In this document: one piece after another, positions 1 to 7,687 of the stretch
Layout: every line of letters starts with the position of its first letter
Numbering within the stretch: position 1 is the stretch's first letter
Assembly (NCBI GenBank): GCA_947458305.1
Contig: CANGZO010000013.1
Location: 1 to 19,672 of the forward strand
Length of the DNA: 19,672 nt
Origin: Comamonadaceae bacterium
Lineage (GTDB): Bacteria > Pseudomonadota > Gammaproteobacteria > Burkholderiales > Burkholderiaceae_C
Reading direction: 5' to 3'
The notes under the pieces: model-generated
Told to the model about the DNA's origin: nothing
Seen by the model: only the letters and a program-made list of their open reading frames with translations
The model's database searches: none
Program-made: the position numbers and the translations under genes

Positions 1-408
1 GCTTTGAACTTTGGCGGGCGCTCGGTTGATTTCATCGGCCAACAACAGATTGGCAAAGACGGGACCCAGTACGGTGCTGAATTCGCTGGTCTGTTGGTTG
101 AAGATGCGTGTGCCGATCAAATCCGCAGGCAACAAATCCGGGGTGAATTGGATGCGACTGAAACTGCCATTGAGTGATTTGGCCAATGTGTTGACGGTCA
201 GTGTTTTGGCGAGGCCGGGAACACCTTCAATGAGCAGATGCCCTTGTGCCAACAAAGCAATCAGGACGCGTTCTAAAAAAACGTCTTGCCCGACCACCAC
301 CCTTTTGACCTCGTACAACAAGCGCTGCATCAGGGCTGCAGCTTTCTCGGGGTCTGTGTTGTGCGTGGACCGATGGGCACCGCGCCAAGCCTCAGTTGCA
401 TTTGCCAT
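1..408 (-). CDS. MoxR-family AAA+ ATPase, N-terminal part (runs off the window)
   Basis: The 136 visible residues start at ATG 408 and continue past the left edge, so the C-terminal half is missing. Walker A is GVPGLAKT (about residues 62-69) and Walker B is LLLADE (121-126), followed by INRAP, which is characteristic of MoxR. The segment FTPDLLPADLIGT before Walker B is also typical of the family. MoxR ATPases act as chaperone-like partners of VWA-domain proteins, assembling or activating membrane and periplasmic complexes. The start is supported by an AAAGGA ribosome binding site just upstream. Only 17 bp separate it from the stop of the upstream protease gene, so the two probably share a transcript. 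A VWA membrane protein is encoded divergently at 1427, the usual functional partner. Family assignment is secure; the client complex is unknown. Confidence 0.93.
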   Translation of the reverse strand, partial: MANATEAWRGAHRSTHNTDPEKAAALMQRLLYEVKRVVVGQDVFLERVLIALLAQGHLLIEGVPGLAKTLTVNTLAKSLNGSFSRIQFTPDLLPADLIGTRIFNQQTSEFSTVLGPVFANLLLADEINRAPAKVQS

Positions 409-425
409 ATGAGTTCCTTTGAGTT

Positions 426-1364
426 TCAAAAAGGTGGCAGACCCACAGCGCTGCCGGCACTTTCAATGGTGGTGGCAAAGCCAATGCCAATGAATGTACG
501 CGCCGATGTAGGGTTCAAGATGGCCGTGACAATGCCAATCACCTCGCCAGACGTGTTGACCAAGGGTCCGCCTGAGTTGCCTGGATTGGCTGCTGCGTCA
601 AATTGAATCAATCCTTTGAGCATGTGTTGACCATCGGGTGATTTGAAGTGCCGATTCAAGCCAGACACCACACCCGATGACACCGAGGGACCAATCCCAT
701 AAGGAAAGCCGACTGCAACCACGAGATCGCCGGGTACCAGTTGTTGACTGGAGCCCAAAATGGCCGCCTCTAAATCGTCTGGAATTTTTTGCGGCTTCAA
801 TACGGCCAAATCTTTGTCGGCCTGGACACTGACCACCATCGCTTCGGTTTCAGTCCCATCAAAAAAAGTGACACGCAGTTTTTTGGCGCCGGCAACCACA
901 TGAAAGTTGGTCAATATCGTGCCATCGTCCTTGATCACGACCCCAGTGCCTACGCCACTCTCAATCTCCGCATTTTTGTTTTTGGGATCCGCGGTAAAAG
1001 CCAGAACACGGACCACTGCGCCTTGAACGGCAGCGGCTGCTTTGCTGCTTTGTGAAGGCCATTCTTTGGAATGAAGCGTGTGCAAAACTGCAGCATCAAT
1101 GTCTTTTTGCGTGAGGACCTGTCTGCTTTCAAATGCGTTCGAAAAAAGCCCCAGACCCAACAGGCTCACAAGGACTCCAAACAAAAAAACAGCAACAAGA
1201 TCAGATCTGGTTTTGATTTTTTTTAAATCAATGTATTTGTTTTGGGGTGTTTTCGATAGGGATGTGATTAACGACGGGTCAGGTGTTTGAGGATTCAACT
1301 CGGACGCAAGCGATCCAGTTCCCCGTGGGCGGAGACTTTTGCTGAAAACGGCATCTCGTTTCAT
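426..1364 (-). CDS. Membrane-anchored trypsin-like (HtrA/DegP-type, S1C) serine protease without PDZ domain
   Basis: The product has 312 residues. A polar N-terminus of about 55 residues precedes one transmembrane helix (about 57-75, VAVFLFGVLVSLLGLGLF), so the protease domain should face the periplasm. The triad is visible: His155 in TNFHVV, Asp185 in ADKDLAVL and Ser264 in NPGNSGGPL. The chain ends about 45 residues after the catalytic serine, so no PDZ domain is present, unlike DegP, DegQ and DegS. The gene precedes moxR by 17 bp on the same strand and is divergent from the BatA-like gene, suggesting a role in envelope protein quality control linked to MoxR/VWA. The ATG at 1364 has only a weak ribosome binding site, so the N-terminus could be slightly shorter. 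Protease identity is secure; the physiological substrate is unknown. Confidence 0.9.
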   Translation of the reverse strand: MKRDAVFSKSLRPRGTGSLASELNPQTPDPSLITSLSKTPQNKYIDLKKIKTRSDLVAVFLFGVLVSLLGLGLFSNAFESRQVLTQKDIDAAVLHTLHSKEWPSQSSKAAAAVQGAVVRVLAFTADPKNKNAEIESGVGTGVVIKDDGTILTNFHVVAGAKKLRVTFFDGTETEAMVVSVQADKDLAVLKPQKIPDDLEAAILGSSQQLVPGDLVVAVGFPYGIGPSVSSGVVSGLNRHFKSPDGQHMLKGLIQFDAAANPGNSGGPLVNTSGEVIGIVTAILNPTSARTFIGIGFATTIESAGSAVGLPPF

Positions 1365-1426
1365 AAATAACCCACAGCATAAGCGTCAATGGTAAATTGG
1401 TGAAACTGGCTTAAACCCTGATAAAG

Positions 1427-2548
1427 ATGCAATTTTTACAGCCCTTCATGCTTTGGTCTCTTTTGCTGATGCCACTGATGGCAGGCGTGTATGTTTGGCT
1501 TTTGAGGCGAAAGAGGCAACAGGTGGTTTCTTTTTCAGCCGTCTCATGGATTTTGCAAAACATCGAAACACCATCGGCATGGCGACGCCATGTTCCGCCA
1601 GCATTGTTGTTTGTGGCCATGGGGCTGCTGTTGTTCGCATCTGCCAGACCCGTGGCGCGGGTCACATTGCCAGCCGATTACATGACCCTGATCATGGCCA
1701 TGGACGTTTCTCGCAGCATGCTCGCAGAAGATGTGGACCCCAGTCGCATCAAAGCGGCGCAAAAGGCGGCCAAAGATTTTTTACAAGATTTACCTCCTCA
1801 TATTCGCGTCGGCATCGTGTCTTTTGCTGCCAACGCGCAAGTTGTGCAGCACGTGACCCCTCAACGGGAGGAGTTGGTCGAAGCCATTGACCGTTTTCAA
1901 TTGCAAAGAGGCACCGCAACGGGCAGTGGATTGCTGATGGCTTTGGCCACACTTCGGCCAGAGGCCAAGTTGGATTTGGAAAAAATTCTCTTTCCCTCAA
2001 GCCCCGCTGGTTTCGGTGCTGACGCTGGGGGCGGCCTGAACAACAGTGCCCGCAGTTTGGATGCCAAGCCACCTGAAAAAGAGCGAGCGCCTGAGCCACC
2101 TGGCTCCTTCAAAGGTGGGGCGATTGTTTTGTTGTCGGATGGCCGCAGAACGGCGGGCCCCGACCCTTTGTGGGCGGCCCAAAAAGCAGCGGACTTGGGT
2201 GTTCGTGTTTACACCGTTGGATTTGGAACACCCAACGGTTTCATCCCAGGCTTTGAGGGCTCGTCGTTTTTTACCCAGGTCGATGAAGAGTCACTCAAAG
2301 CTGTCGCCAAGATCACAGAGGCCGAATACTTCAAAGCGGGATCTGCGGATGACTTGAAAAAAGTTTATCAGCACTTGTCGAATCAATTCACTTTGGAAAA
2401 AAGAGACACAGAAATCACGGCGCTGCTTTCCGGCGCTGCTTTGCTCATTGTGGTGCTTGCCCTTGTTTTGTCGGCCATTTGGTTTCGCATGGGTGATCCG
2501 GATCCGATGAAAATTTTTCGTCATGCCCAGCCTATCAACAAGGCGTAA
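1427..2548 (+). CDS. BatA-like VWA-domain membrane protein
   Basis: The product has 373 residues. The N-terminus (FLQPFMLWSLLLMPLMAG) has the Bat/BatA-type start, with TM helices at about 8-25 and 57-75. A von Willebrand A domain follows. Its MIDAS metal site is DVSRS (Asp93, Ser95, Ser97), with Thr163 in RGTATGSG and Asp238 in LLSDG. A C-terminal TM helix lies at about 333-352. Between the Thr and Asp MIDAS strands sits a Gly/Pro/Ala-rich insert (about 180-228) that looks disordered and is longer than usual. Known relatives work with MoxR ATPases, and the divergent moxR gene supports that pairing. No good Shine-Dalgarno precedes ATG 1427. The next gene follows within about 20 bp. Confidence 0.9.
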   Translation: MQFLQPFMLWSLLLMPLMAGVYVWLLRRKRQQVVSFSAVSWILQNIETPSAWRRHVPPALLFVAMGLLLFASARPVARVTLPADYMTLIMAMDVSRSMLAEDVDPSRIKAAQKAAKDFLQDLPPHIRVGIVSFAANAQVVQHVTPQREELVEAIDRFQLQRGTATGSGLLMALATLRPEAKLDLEKILFPSSPAGFGADAGGGLNNSARSLDAKPPEKERAPEPPGSFKGGAIVLLSDGRRTAGPDPLWAAQKAADLGVRVYTVGFGTPNGFIPGFEGSSFFTQVDEESLKAVAKITEAEYFKAGSADDLKKVYQHLSNQFTLEKRDTEITALLSGAALLIVVLALVLSAIWFRMGDPDPMKIFRHAQPINKA

Positions 2549-2566
2549 TCAATTCGGGTGATTGGT

Positions 2567-3439
2567 ATGAAAAATGTCGAAAAACAGTTCATTCAAGTGG
2601 GTCACTTGAAGTTTGCATACATTGAGCAGGGCACCGGTCCCACTGTGATTTTGTTGCATGGTTTTCCTGACCACGCTTTGACTTGGAGTCACCAGATCGA
2701 AGCGCTGAGTGCGCAGGGATACCGGGTGATAGCGCCTTACCTCAAGGGCTATCCACCCACAGAGGTTCCGCCGGATGGTTTTTATGACAAGGGAACGCTG
2801 GTTCATGAAGTTGCGCAGTTCACTCAGATGATTTGTCAGCAGGAAACTTGTCATTTGGTCGGACAAGATTGGGGCGCAATCATCGGGTATGGATTGCTGG
2901 CTGCTTATCCCGAATTGTTCAAGCGAGCTGTTCTGATGGCTGTTCCTCACCCCGAAAAGGTTGGGCAAAGTATTCTGGAAGCCAAGCACATCCATCGCTC
3001 ATTCCATTGGTGGTTTTTTCAGCTGAAAGATTTACCTGAAAAAGCGATATGGCAAAACGACATGGCCTTCATTGATTACCTGTGGGCATACTGGACGGTT
3101 GAAGGATTCCAAGACGAAGATCACATCCGAAGCATCAAGCACATGTTGTCTCAACCCGGTGTTTTAACCGCTACCTTGGGCTACTACCGCGCGATGTTTG
3201 ACCAGGATAAATCCGATCCTGAGTTGGCTGATTTAAGGCTCAAAATGGCGCGTCCGATTGGCGTGCCCACGCTCGCATTGTGTGGTGCTGAGGACCTGCG
3301 TGCGGAGTTGATGTTGGATCAATCTCAATACTTCACTGCTGAATATGACTTTCAACTGATCGATAAAGCAGGGCATTTTTTGCATCGAGAGCAACCGCAA
3401 GCGGTCACGGAGCAAATTTTGGCTTGGCTTAAAAAATAA
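2567..3439 (+). CDS. Alpha/beta hydrolase, epoxide hydrolase / haloacid dehalogenase type
   Basis: The product is 290 residues from ATG 2567; a GTG at 2558 would add three residues. Features of the Asp-nucleophile branch are visible. These are the HGFP oxyanion motif (31-34), nucleophile Asp101 in GQDWGA, a candidate acid Asp243 in GAEDLRAE, and His270 in AGHFLHREQP. The Trp next to the nucleophile and the tyrosines in YYRAMF fit epoxide hydrolases, and related fluoroacetate dehalogenases share most of these motifs. There is no signal peptide, so it should be cytoplasmic. It lies about 20 bp after the VWA gene and may be co-transcribed, though a functional link is not obvious. Substrate (epoxide or haloacid) cannot be decided from sequence. 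Confidence 0.88.
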   Translation: MKNVEKQFIQVGHLKFAYIEQGTGPTVILLHGFPDHALTWSHQIEALSAQGYRVIAPYLKGYPPTEVPPDGFYDKGTLVHEVAQFTQMICQQETCHLVGQDWGAIIGYGLLAAYPELFKRAVLMAVPHPEKVGQSILEAKHIHRSFHWWFFQLKDLPEKAIWQNDMAFIDYLWAYWTVEGFQDEDHIRSIKHMLSQPGVLTATLGYYRAMFDQDKSDPELADLRLKMARPIGVPTLALCGAEDLRAELMLDQSQYFTAEYDFQLIDKAGHFLHREQPQAVTEQILAWLKK

Positions 3440-3456
3440 AACCTATCATCCATTTT

Positions 3457-4083
3457 TTGGAAATTTATTTATTCCGCGGAAAGATTTTTGGATTTCTTGG
3501 ATTGATTCTGTTGCTTTCGACGAACTTTTCGCAAGCGCAAGATCAACTGTTGATTGTGAAATTGCAGCAAGGCGGTTTGAATATTTTCTTTAGGCATGCC
3601 ATCACGCCTGGCAAGGACCCCGTCAAGTTCAATCCGCCCACTGAAAGGCCCCATGACTGTTCTTCTGGTTCGCGACAGCTCAATGATGAGGGTCGGGAAC
3701 AAAGTAGGCGAATAGGCCAACGGATCAAAGAACTCAACATTCCCATTGGAGAGGTTTACGCCAGCAGTTTTTGTCGGTGTGAGGAAACAGCCAAACTGGC
3801 TTTTGACAGATTCACATCGACGGATTGGTTGGTGGTTCGTCCCGGTCTGTTCAAGCCAGACTTGGACAGAGCATTGCGATCGATACCGACCAAGGGGTTT
3901 TTGAACAAAGCACCATCAGGAAAAAATAATGTGTACGTTGGGCACGGTGTCACTTTTACCCAAGGTGTGCTCAGCAGGGACTTTGGACTTTCTGAAGCCA
4001 GAATTTTCTTGGAGGAAGGTGAGGCTGCAGTCTTCGAGCCCGGTGACAAGCCCAGGGTGCTGGGCAAAATCAAATTTTATTAA
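3457..4083 (+). CDS. Secreted histidine-phosphatase-superfamily protein
   Basis: The product is 208 residues from a TTG codon; no in-frame ATG exists near the N-terminus. A hydrophobic signal peptide (IFGFLGLILLLS, cleavage probably after SQAQ) points to export. The phosphohistidine motif is FRHA (Arg46-His47), a variant of the usual RHG. A CRCEET motif (Arg107, acidic 109-110) and a second histidine in VGHGV (His163) complete the pocket. The closest functional type is a periplasmic SixA/AppA-like phosphatase, but the substrate is unknown. A Cys pair in SSFCRCEET is notable for an exported protein. It starts 17 bp after the hydrolase gene and is probably the last gene of that transcript. The start codon is the least certain part. 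Confidence 0.82.
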   Translation: MEIYLFRGKIFGFLGLILLLSTNFSQAQDQLLIVKLQQGGLNIFFRHAITPGKDPVKFNPPTERPHDCSSGSRQLNDEGREQSRRIGQRIKELNIPIGEVYASSFCRCEETAKLAFDRFTSTDWLVVRPGLFKPDLDRALRSIPTKGFLNKAPSGKNNVYVGHGVTFTQGVLSRDFGLSEARIFLEEGEAAVFEPGDKPRVLGKIKFY

Positions 4084-4188
4084 GTCAGCTGCCCATGCAT
4101 AAGGGCTTAAGCACTGAAGGGCCCTCGTCAAAGTCGATCAACAGGCTAGTGCGAATCGATGACGCCGGAACTCGCAAATTCTTATGGA

Positions 4189-5031
4189 CTAGATCAACCC
4201 ATCCGGTAACAACTCCGATAAGGTTTCACGCATCGTTCGTGCGATCAATTGCTGGCGTTCGCGCGGCATGCGCTCAATGGTCGATGCGACGCTGATGGAG
4301 GCTTTTGGAGTGCCATCGCTGCTCAGCACCGCCATCCCTACCGCCAATACACCCCGTGTTGCATGGTTGCCAATGACGGACCAACCGCGTTCACGGGTCG
4401 AGCGCACCAAAATTCTCATGCGATCCGGCGTCATGCGGCCGTAGTGGGTGAAGTCAGCCGTATTGGCGCCAATGACGGATTCCACGTCTTTGTCGGGCAA
4501 GGCCGCAAGCAGTGCAAGTCCAGCTGCACCAACGCCCAGGGGCTGGCGCGTACCGACTTGGATGACGAGTACCTGAACCGGGTGAGTTCCCACATGGCGC
4601 GCAATGCAGTGAGACCTGGATCCATCCCGAACGATGGCGAACGCAGCATCACCAAAAGCCGCACTCACCCGAGCCAGAATGGGTTGAAGTTGTGCCGCGA
4701 CATCTGAAGGCGCTGAGCGATGCAAGTGTTCTGACAAACGTGGACCTGCAACGTATCGAAAGCGGCCATGTGCAGCGATGTAGCCGCAATCCATCAATGT
4801 GGCCAACAAGCGGTAAACGGTTGCCCGCTCCAGCCCCGTTGCGCGACACAAGTCCACCACGCGAAGCCCGTTGCGACCGCTTTCAAGCACTGCATCCAAG
4901 AGATGTAAGCCGCGCTGGAGTGTTCGGCTGCTGACATCCTCTGGGCGCTCTGAACTGGGGACCAATGGTCCAACGCCAGATTCTGAAACGTCCATCTGAT
5001 GGACGATTTTGTTTGTGATTGCCTTGCTCAT
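4189..5031 (-). CDS. IclR-family transcriptional regulator
   Basis: The product is 280 residues from ATG 5031; a TTG at 5037 is possible. An N-terminal winged helix-turn-helix (about 36-95) contains GLRVVDLCRATGLERATVYR, the classic IclR helix-turn-helix. The wing follows in DCGYIAAHGRFRY. The remaining about 180 residues match the IclR effector-binding domain, including a PLGVGAAGLALLAALP segment. IclR proteins typically control an adjacent catabolic operon and bind a small acid from that pathway. Here the gene is divergent from the Bug receptor at 5134, with 102 bp between the start codons. It very likely senses the substrate or an intermediate of the 5134-10049 cluster. Whether it acts as repressor or activator cannot be told. 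Confidence 0.93.
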   Translation of the reverse strand: MSKAITNKIVHQMDVSESGVGPLVPSSERPEDVSSRTLQRGLHLLDAVLESGRNGLRVVDLCRATGLERATVYRLLATLMDCGYIAAHGRFRYVAGPRLSEHLHRSAPSDVAAQLQPILARVSAAFGDAAFAIVRDGSRSHCIARHVGTHPVQVLVIQVGTRQPLGVGAAGLALLAALPDKDVESVIGANTADFTHYGRMTPDRMRILVRSTRERGWSVIGNHATRGVLAVGMAVLSSDGTPKASISVASTIERMPRERQQLIARTMRETLSELLPDGLI

Positions 5032-5087
5032 GTCCAAAAATTATCGGGTCGTCTGCGCTTTTCCACAGTATGCAGCAATGCCTCTTA

Positions 5088-5097
5088 GGGGAATTCC
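5088..5097. promoter_or_regulatory. Candidate IclR operator / control region of the divergent cluster
   Basis: The shared region 5032-5133 between the regulator and the Bug receptor must hold both promoters. Within it, GGGGAATTCC contains the perfect palindrome GGAATTCC (5090-5097), and GAATT recurs ten bases on. IclR sites are often short A/T-centred palindromes flanked by GG/CC, so this is a plausible operator. No convincing -35/-10 pair was found, and assignment is by position and symmetry only. Confidence 0.3.
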
Positions 5098-5133
5098 GGC
5101 GAATTTTCACATTCAAAAACCAGGAGACACACC

Positions 5134-6123
5134 ATGACTTTTCGTTCACCCGCACGCCGAAATTTGCTGGCATTTGCCGCCGTCTTGTGCGGCAGTGCCG
5201 CTTTGCCGCTGCATGCCCAAAACACGGCTTGGCCCAATAAACCCATACGCTTGGTGGTGGGTTATGCCCCAGGCGGTGCGACAGATGTGATCGCCCGGCT
5301 TGTGGGCACCAAGCTGGGTGAGCAATTGGGGCAAACGGTCGTTGTTGAAAACCGTGCAGGCGCCAACAGCAACATCGGCGCAGAGATGGTTGCGCGTTCA
5401 CCGGCAGATGGTTACACGTTCTTTGTTTACACCATTGCCAACACCATCAATGCAACGCTCTACGAGAAGCTGAACTACGATCCATTGAAAGATTTTGAGC
5501 CTGTCGGATTGATGGTCAAAATTCCCAACATTCTTGTTGTCAACGAAAAGCTGCCGATCAAGACGGTGGCTGAATACGTTCAATATGCAAAGTCCTCATC
5601 CAAAGGGGTCACTTTTGCATCCTCTGGCAGCGGCTCATCGATTCATCTCTCGGGTGAAATTTTCAAGATGACCGCCAAACTCAACATGCTGCATGTCCCC
5701 TACAAAGGCAGTGCGCCTGCGATCAGCGATCTTCTGGGTGGACAGGTAGATTCCATGTTCGACAACACGCCCTCAGCGCTTCCTCACGTCAGAGGTGGAA
5801 AGTTGCGCGCCATAGCGATCACCAGTGCACAGCGGTCTGGACTTTTGCCAGACGTGCCCACACTGGCTGAATCGGGTTTTCCTGGATTCGATGTGCAATC
5901 TTGGTTTGGCATCTCTGCCCCTGCTGGAACGCCCCAGGCCATCGTCAGTCGTTTCAACACCGAATTGGGCAAGGCCCTGGCCAGCCCTGATGTGCGCGAG
6001 CGCCTTGTCAACCTGGCGGCCACTCCTTCACACGGAACGCCAGAGCAATTTCGCAGCTTCAAGGCATCAGAGGTCAAACGCTGGCAAGAAGTGGTGAAAC
6101 TGTCTGGCGCCAAAGCCGAATAA
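5134..6123 (+). CDS. Bug-family (TctC) periplasmic solute-binding receptor
   Basis: The product has 329 residues. A Sec signal peptide is evident (RR followed by NLLAFAAVLCGSAALPLHAQ, cleavage near residue 28). The mature start WPNKPIRLVVGYAPGGATD and the PADGYTF segment are signatures of the Bug/TctC family of betaproteobacteria, which bind carboxylates for tripartite tricarboxylate transporters. The start is fixed by an AGGAGA ribosome binding site before ATG. No TctA or TctB membrane genes lie nearby, so this is an orphan receptor that must borrow a transporter encoded elsewhere or act as a sensor. As first gene of the operon, it suggests that the pathway substrate is an organic acid taken from outside. 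The ligand is unknown. Confidence 0.95.
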   Translation: MTFRSPARRNLLAFAAVLCGSAALPLHAQNTAWPNKPIRLVVGYAPGGATDVIARLVGTKLGEQLGQTVVVENRAGANSNIGAEMVARSPADGYTFFVYTIANTINATLYEKLNYDPLKDFEPVGLMVKIPNILVVNEKLPIKTVAEYVQYAKSSSKGVTFASSGSGSSIHLSGEIFKMTAKLNMLHVPYKGSAPAISDLLGGQVDSMFDNTPSALPHVRGGKLRAIAITSAQRSGLLPDVPTLAESGFPGFDVQSWFGISAPAGTPQAIVSRFNTELGKALASPDVRERLVNLAATPSHGTPEQFRSFKASEVKRWQEVVKLSGAKAE

Positions 6124-6138
6124 ATCGAAGCGTTCCGT

Positions 6139-7674
6139 ATGTACCCATGTGACTTCTTCTGGCGGGCAGCTCAACGTTGGCCTGAGCGCACCGCAATTGA
6201 TGCACCTGAAGGTGTCATCACTTACAGGGCGTTGGCCAGCCGTGTTGCGGCCATTGCCGCTGGATTCATGGCGATCGACCCCAGCCCGCAAAGCCGTGTG
6301 GGGATTTGTGCCAGCAACAGCGCGGAGCACATCGCGGTTTTGTTGGCAGTTTTGGCTTGCGGCAAGGTGTGGGTTCCTCTGAACCCCAAAAGCACAAGGC
6401 CCGAGATCCGTCGCATCATCGATGCCACAGAGCCGAGCATTTTGGTGTTAGACGTGGATTGCATTGGTTTGCTGGAAGGGGCTCCTGGAACCCGTGTTTT
6501 TTGCACACCAGAGCAAAAAATCCAGAGCAATACCACTGAAGACGTGACCATCGCCAAGCTGTGTGCACAGCATGAAGGGGCTTTGCAGCCTTCTTTCTCT
6601 CAACCGCTGCAAGCCACACAGGCCATCAAGTTCACCGGGGGGACGACTGGCCCGCCTAAGGGCGTCATGCAGACCTACCGGGCATGGATGGCCAACATCA
6701 GCAACCAGATTCATGCATGGGGTTTCGATGAGCATGAGCGCTACATCCTGGCTGCGCCGATCACGCACGGGACTTCCACGTATGTGCTGCCCATACTCGC
6801 CCAAGGTGGCTGCCACGTTGTGTTGGCGGGCTCGGGCGCCGAAGCGGTACGCACAGGATTCAAGGAGCGCGGAGGCACAGTGTCTTTCATGCCCCCCACA
6901 CTGGTCTACATGCTCATGGCTTTGCCCGATGTCACGCGCTCGGATTTTCCGCGCCTGCGGCGCTTGATTTATGGGGGAGCGCCCATGCCTTCCGAAAAAA
7001 TTCGCGAAGTGCGTGAATTTTTCGGGCCGGTTCTGTGCACCACCTACGGTCAAACGGAGGCACCGCAGATCTTGACAGCGATGCGACCTGAGGACTTTGA
7101 AGACCCACGCAATTGGGCTTCAGTGGGCCGAACAAGTTGGTTCAATGATGTCGCCATCATGGCGCCCGATGGCGCACTGTTGCCTACCGGAGAGGTGGGG
7201 GAGGTTGTGGCCAAGGGAGATCTGGTGATGTCTGGCTACTGGCGGTTGCCAGAAAAGACGGCAGAAACGCTGGTGGAGGGTTGGCTGCACACCGGGGACA
7301 GGGGTGTCATCGACGAACGAGGCTACCTCTACCTGAAGGACAGACTCAAGGACATGATCATCACCGGCGGCTTCAATGTCTACCCCGTGGATGTTGAAAA
7401 CGCATTGGGGCAACACCCTGCTGTACACGAATGTGCCGTGTTCGGTATTCCTGACGACAAATGGGGCGAGTCCGTGCAGGCCGCAGTTCAACTGCGTCAA
7501 GACATGCAGGCAACGGGCCAAGAATTGATTGCGTTTGTGCGTGATCGATTGGGTCCGGTGCAAACGCCCAAGCACATCCATTTTTTCGAGACCCTACCCA
7601 GATCTCCAGTCGGCAAAGTGCTCAAGACCGCGGTGCGCGATCAAGCCCTGTCAAAACTCTCTCCACCCAACTGA
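6139..7674 (+). CDS. AMP-forming acyl-CoA synthetase (ANL superfamily)
   Basis: The product has 511 residues, full length for the family. The ATP-binding loop is TGGTTGPPKG (166-175), the adenylate motif is TYGQTE (to Glu307), and HTGD contains Asp387. The hinge region reads DRLKDMIITGG, and the catalytic C-terminal lysine is Lys493 in SPVGK. It should convert a carboxylic acid, ATP and CoA to acyl-CoA, AMP and PPi in the cytoplasm. It begins 15 bp after the Bug receptor and ends 13 bp before the citrate-synthase-like gene. It is therefore the likely activating step of this pathway. Relatives act on fatty, aromatic or dicarboxylic acids, and sequence alone does not choose among them. Confidence 0.95.
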   Translation: MYPCDFFWRAAQRWPERTAIDAPEGVITYRALASRVAAIAAGFMAIDPSPQSRVGICASNSAEHIAVLLAVLACGKVWVPLNPKSTRPEIRRIIDATEPSILVLDVDCIGLLEGAPGTRVFCTPEQKIQSNTTEDVTIAKLCAQHEGALQPSFSQPLQATQAIKFTGGTTGPPKGVMQTYRAWMANISNQIHAWGFDEHERYILAAPITHGTSTYVLPILAQGGCHVVLAGSGAEAVRTGFKERGGTVSFMPPTLVYMLMALPDVTRSDFPRLRRLIYGGAPMPSEKIREVREFFGPVLCTTYGQTEAPQILTAMRPEDFEDPRNWASVGRTSWFNDVAIMAPDGALLPTGEVGEVVAKGDLVMSGYWRLPEKTAETLVEGWLHTGDRGVIDERGYLYLKDRLKDMIITGGFNVYPVDVENALGQHPAVHECAVFGIPDDKWGESVQAAVQLRQDMQATGQELIAFVRDRLGPVQTPKHIHFFETLPRSPVGKVLKTAVRDQALSKLSPPN

Positions 7675-7687
7675 TGAACTGCATTCC

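Noticed and set aside
1365..1426. Possible promoters in the htrA/batA divergent gap
   Set aside because: TTGGTG/GATAAA and TTGACG/TTATGA pairs have 17-bp spacing, but each would start transcription inside its gene, so no promoter was called.
7529..7687. Extended N-terminus for the citrate-synthase-like protein
   Set aside because: These codons lie inside the acyl-CoA synthetase gene in another frame and show no family resemblance; ATG 7688 fits the operon spacing.
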